Assembly: GCA_036365515.1 (NCBI GenBank)
Contig: CM070873.1
Location: 71,822,529-71,886,528, forward strand
Source: Torymus aiolomorphi
Lineage: Eukaryota > Arthropoda > Insecta > Hymenoptera > Torymidae
DNA length: 64,000 nt
Direction of reading: 5' to 3'
In this document: piece after piece, positions 63,253 through 64,000 of the stretch
Layout: every line of letters begins with the position of its first letter
How positions within the stretch are numbered: position 1 is the first letter of the stretch
Notes under the pieces: model-generated
The model's database searches: none
Seen by the model: only the letters and a program-made list of their open reading frames with translations
Told to the model about the DNA's origin: nothing
Translations under genes and position numbers: made by a program

Positions 63253-64000
63253 TGAAACAGAAATTAAAAATAAAATATTAATACGCTTGTAGAAACAATA
63301 AAATCCAATCGTAATGTAAAATGGCGGAACCGATTACATTTCGACTCCCACAAAAATGACAAGTGTACATACGTTTCATTTAATTAAATAATTAAATTTC
63401 AGATTAACAGCCACTTAAAAGTCCAGCAAAATCAGTTCGAAAACCAACAAACCTATAGCTTGAACAGTTACTAACTCACAATCTTATTTAAAGTCCACTC
63501 TCTATCAACCTACATCTCGAAGCTTCTTCCACGCCCCTCCACTCACAAAACTGTACACCTATACATAACAACACTAGCACCAGCAGCAGCATCATTCGCT
63601 ATTTTCAATTTCACCCCGTCACCTCGTGACCCTGTTATCACTCCTGCTGCGACAACTAGGTAGCCCCGAGATTCTCTCTCTCTTCCCTCTCGCGCGAAAG
63701 TGACGACTCTCGTGCAATTAGCGAGTAGCGCGCGATGACAAAGTTCCGCGCTCTCGATCATTTATCATCGCGCGCGATACACTTTTGCCTTTTGCGCCCA
63801 TATATATTATATACATATACAGGAGAAGAGAGCGCGCGCCTCGTGGCGCAGTTAACTTGATTTCAACTTGGCTCGTTAGAGGACTCCTCTCTCTCTCCTC
63901 GAGGCGACGCCCGCCCGCCTGCCAAGTTTGTATCGCGTCTCGAGTCCCGCGCATATTATGGATAATTTATCTCCCTTTCTTCGGGCCGACGGTACAGAGA
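63253..64000. other. Window end, no gene recognised
   Basis: AT-rich DNA is followed by a CG-rich patch from about 63590 to the end. The first exon of the icarapin-like gene could lie here or beyond, but I cannot identify it. Confidence 0.35.

Overview
The window looks like a stretch of insect nuclear DNA, most likely from a hymenopteran and possibly a parasitoid wasp. Three things point there: a split gene resembling icarapin (the bee-venom allergen Api m 10 family), dense GA/CT and GT/CA microsatellites with many CG-rich patches, and several Tc1/mariner-type DNA transposons. The species cannot be fixed by eye. There are no operons, phage genes, CRISPR arrays or rRNA genes.

Only one host gene is well supported. 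It is an icarapin-like gene on the minus strand, read from high to low coordinates. Three coding exons are visible: 24352-24543, 2270-2391, and 47-1, where the gene runs off the window. Splice phases agree across all junctions, and the second and third exons carry the family's conserved block. The intron between the first two visible exons is about 22 kb. The exon for the signal peptide was not found, so the 5' end may lie beyond position 64000. A minus-strand recursive-splice-like site at 63251/63252 would fit a very long first intron.

The rest is intron or intergenic DNA filled with mobile elements. Two carry recognisable transposases. One is a DD34D mariner (22825-24096, one frameshift). 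The other is an unusual DD41D element (45098-48209) with ~600-bp inverted arms, an internal 40-bp minisatellite and an inverted second copy of its transposase 3' end. At least ten non-coding foldback elements or MITEs are delimited by terminal inverted repeats (TIRs): 210-636, 4771-5434, 8981-9565, 18074-18304, 18885-19408, 37503-37723, 39419-39653, 41226-41478, 43326-43631, 59651-60023 and 60239-60463, with a degenerate one at 56241-56750. Two damaged copies of a tRNA-derived SINE lie at 8233-8375 and 10864-11040.

No complete, clearly new biological system is visible. The most interesting items are the palindromic DD41D element, a foldback whose arms each hold an outward-facing RNA polymerase III-like unit, two SINE copies with complementary damage, a CACTG-ended MITE family, and the candidate recursive-splice site. 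Most other open reading frames are microsatellite translations or chance frames.
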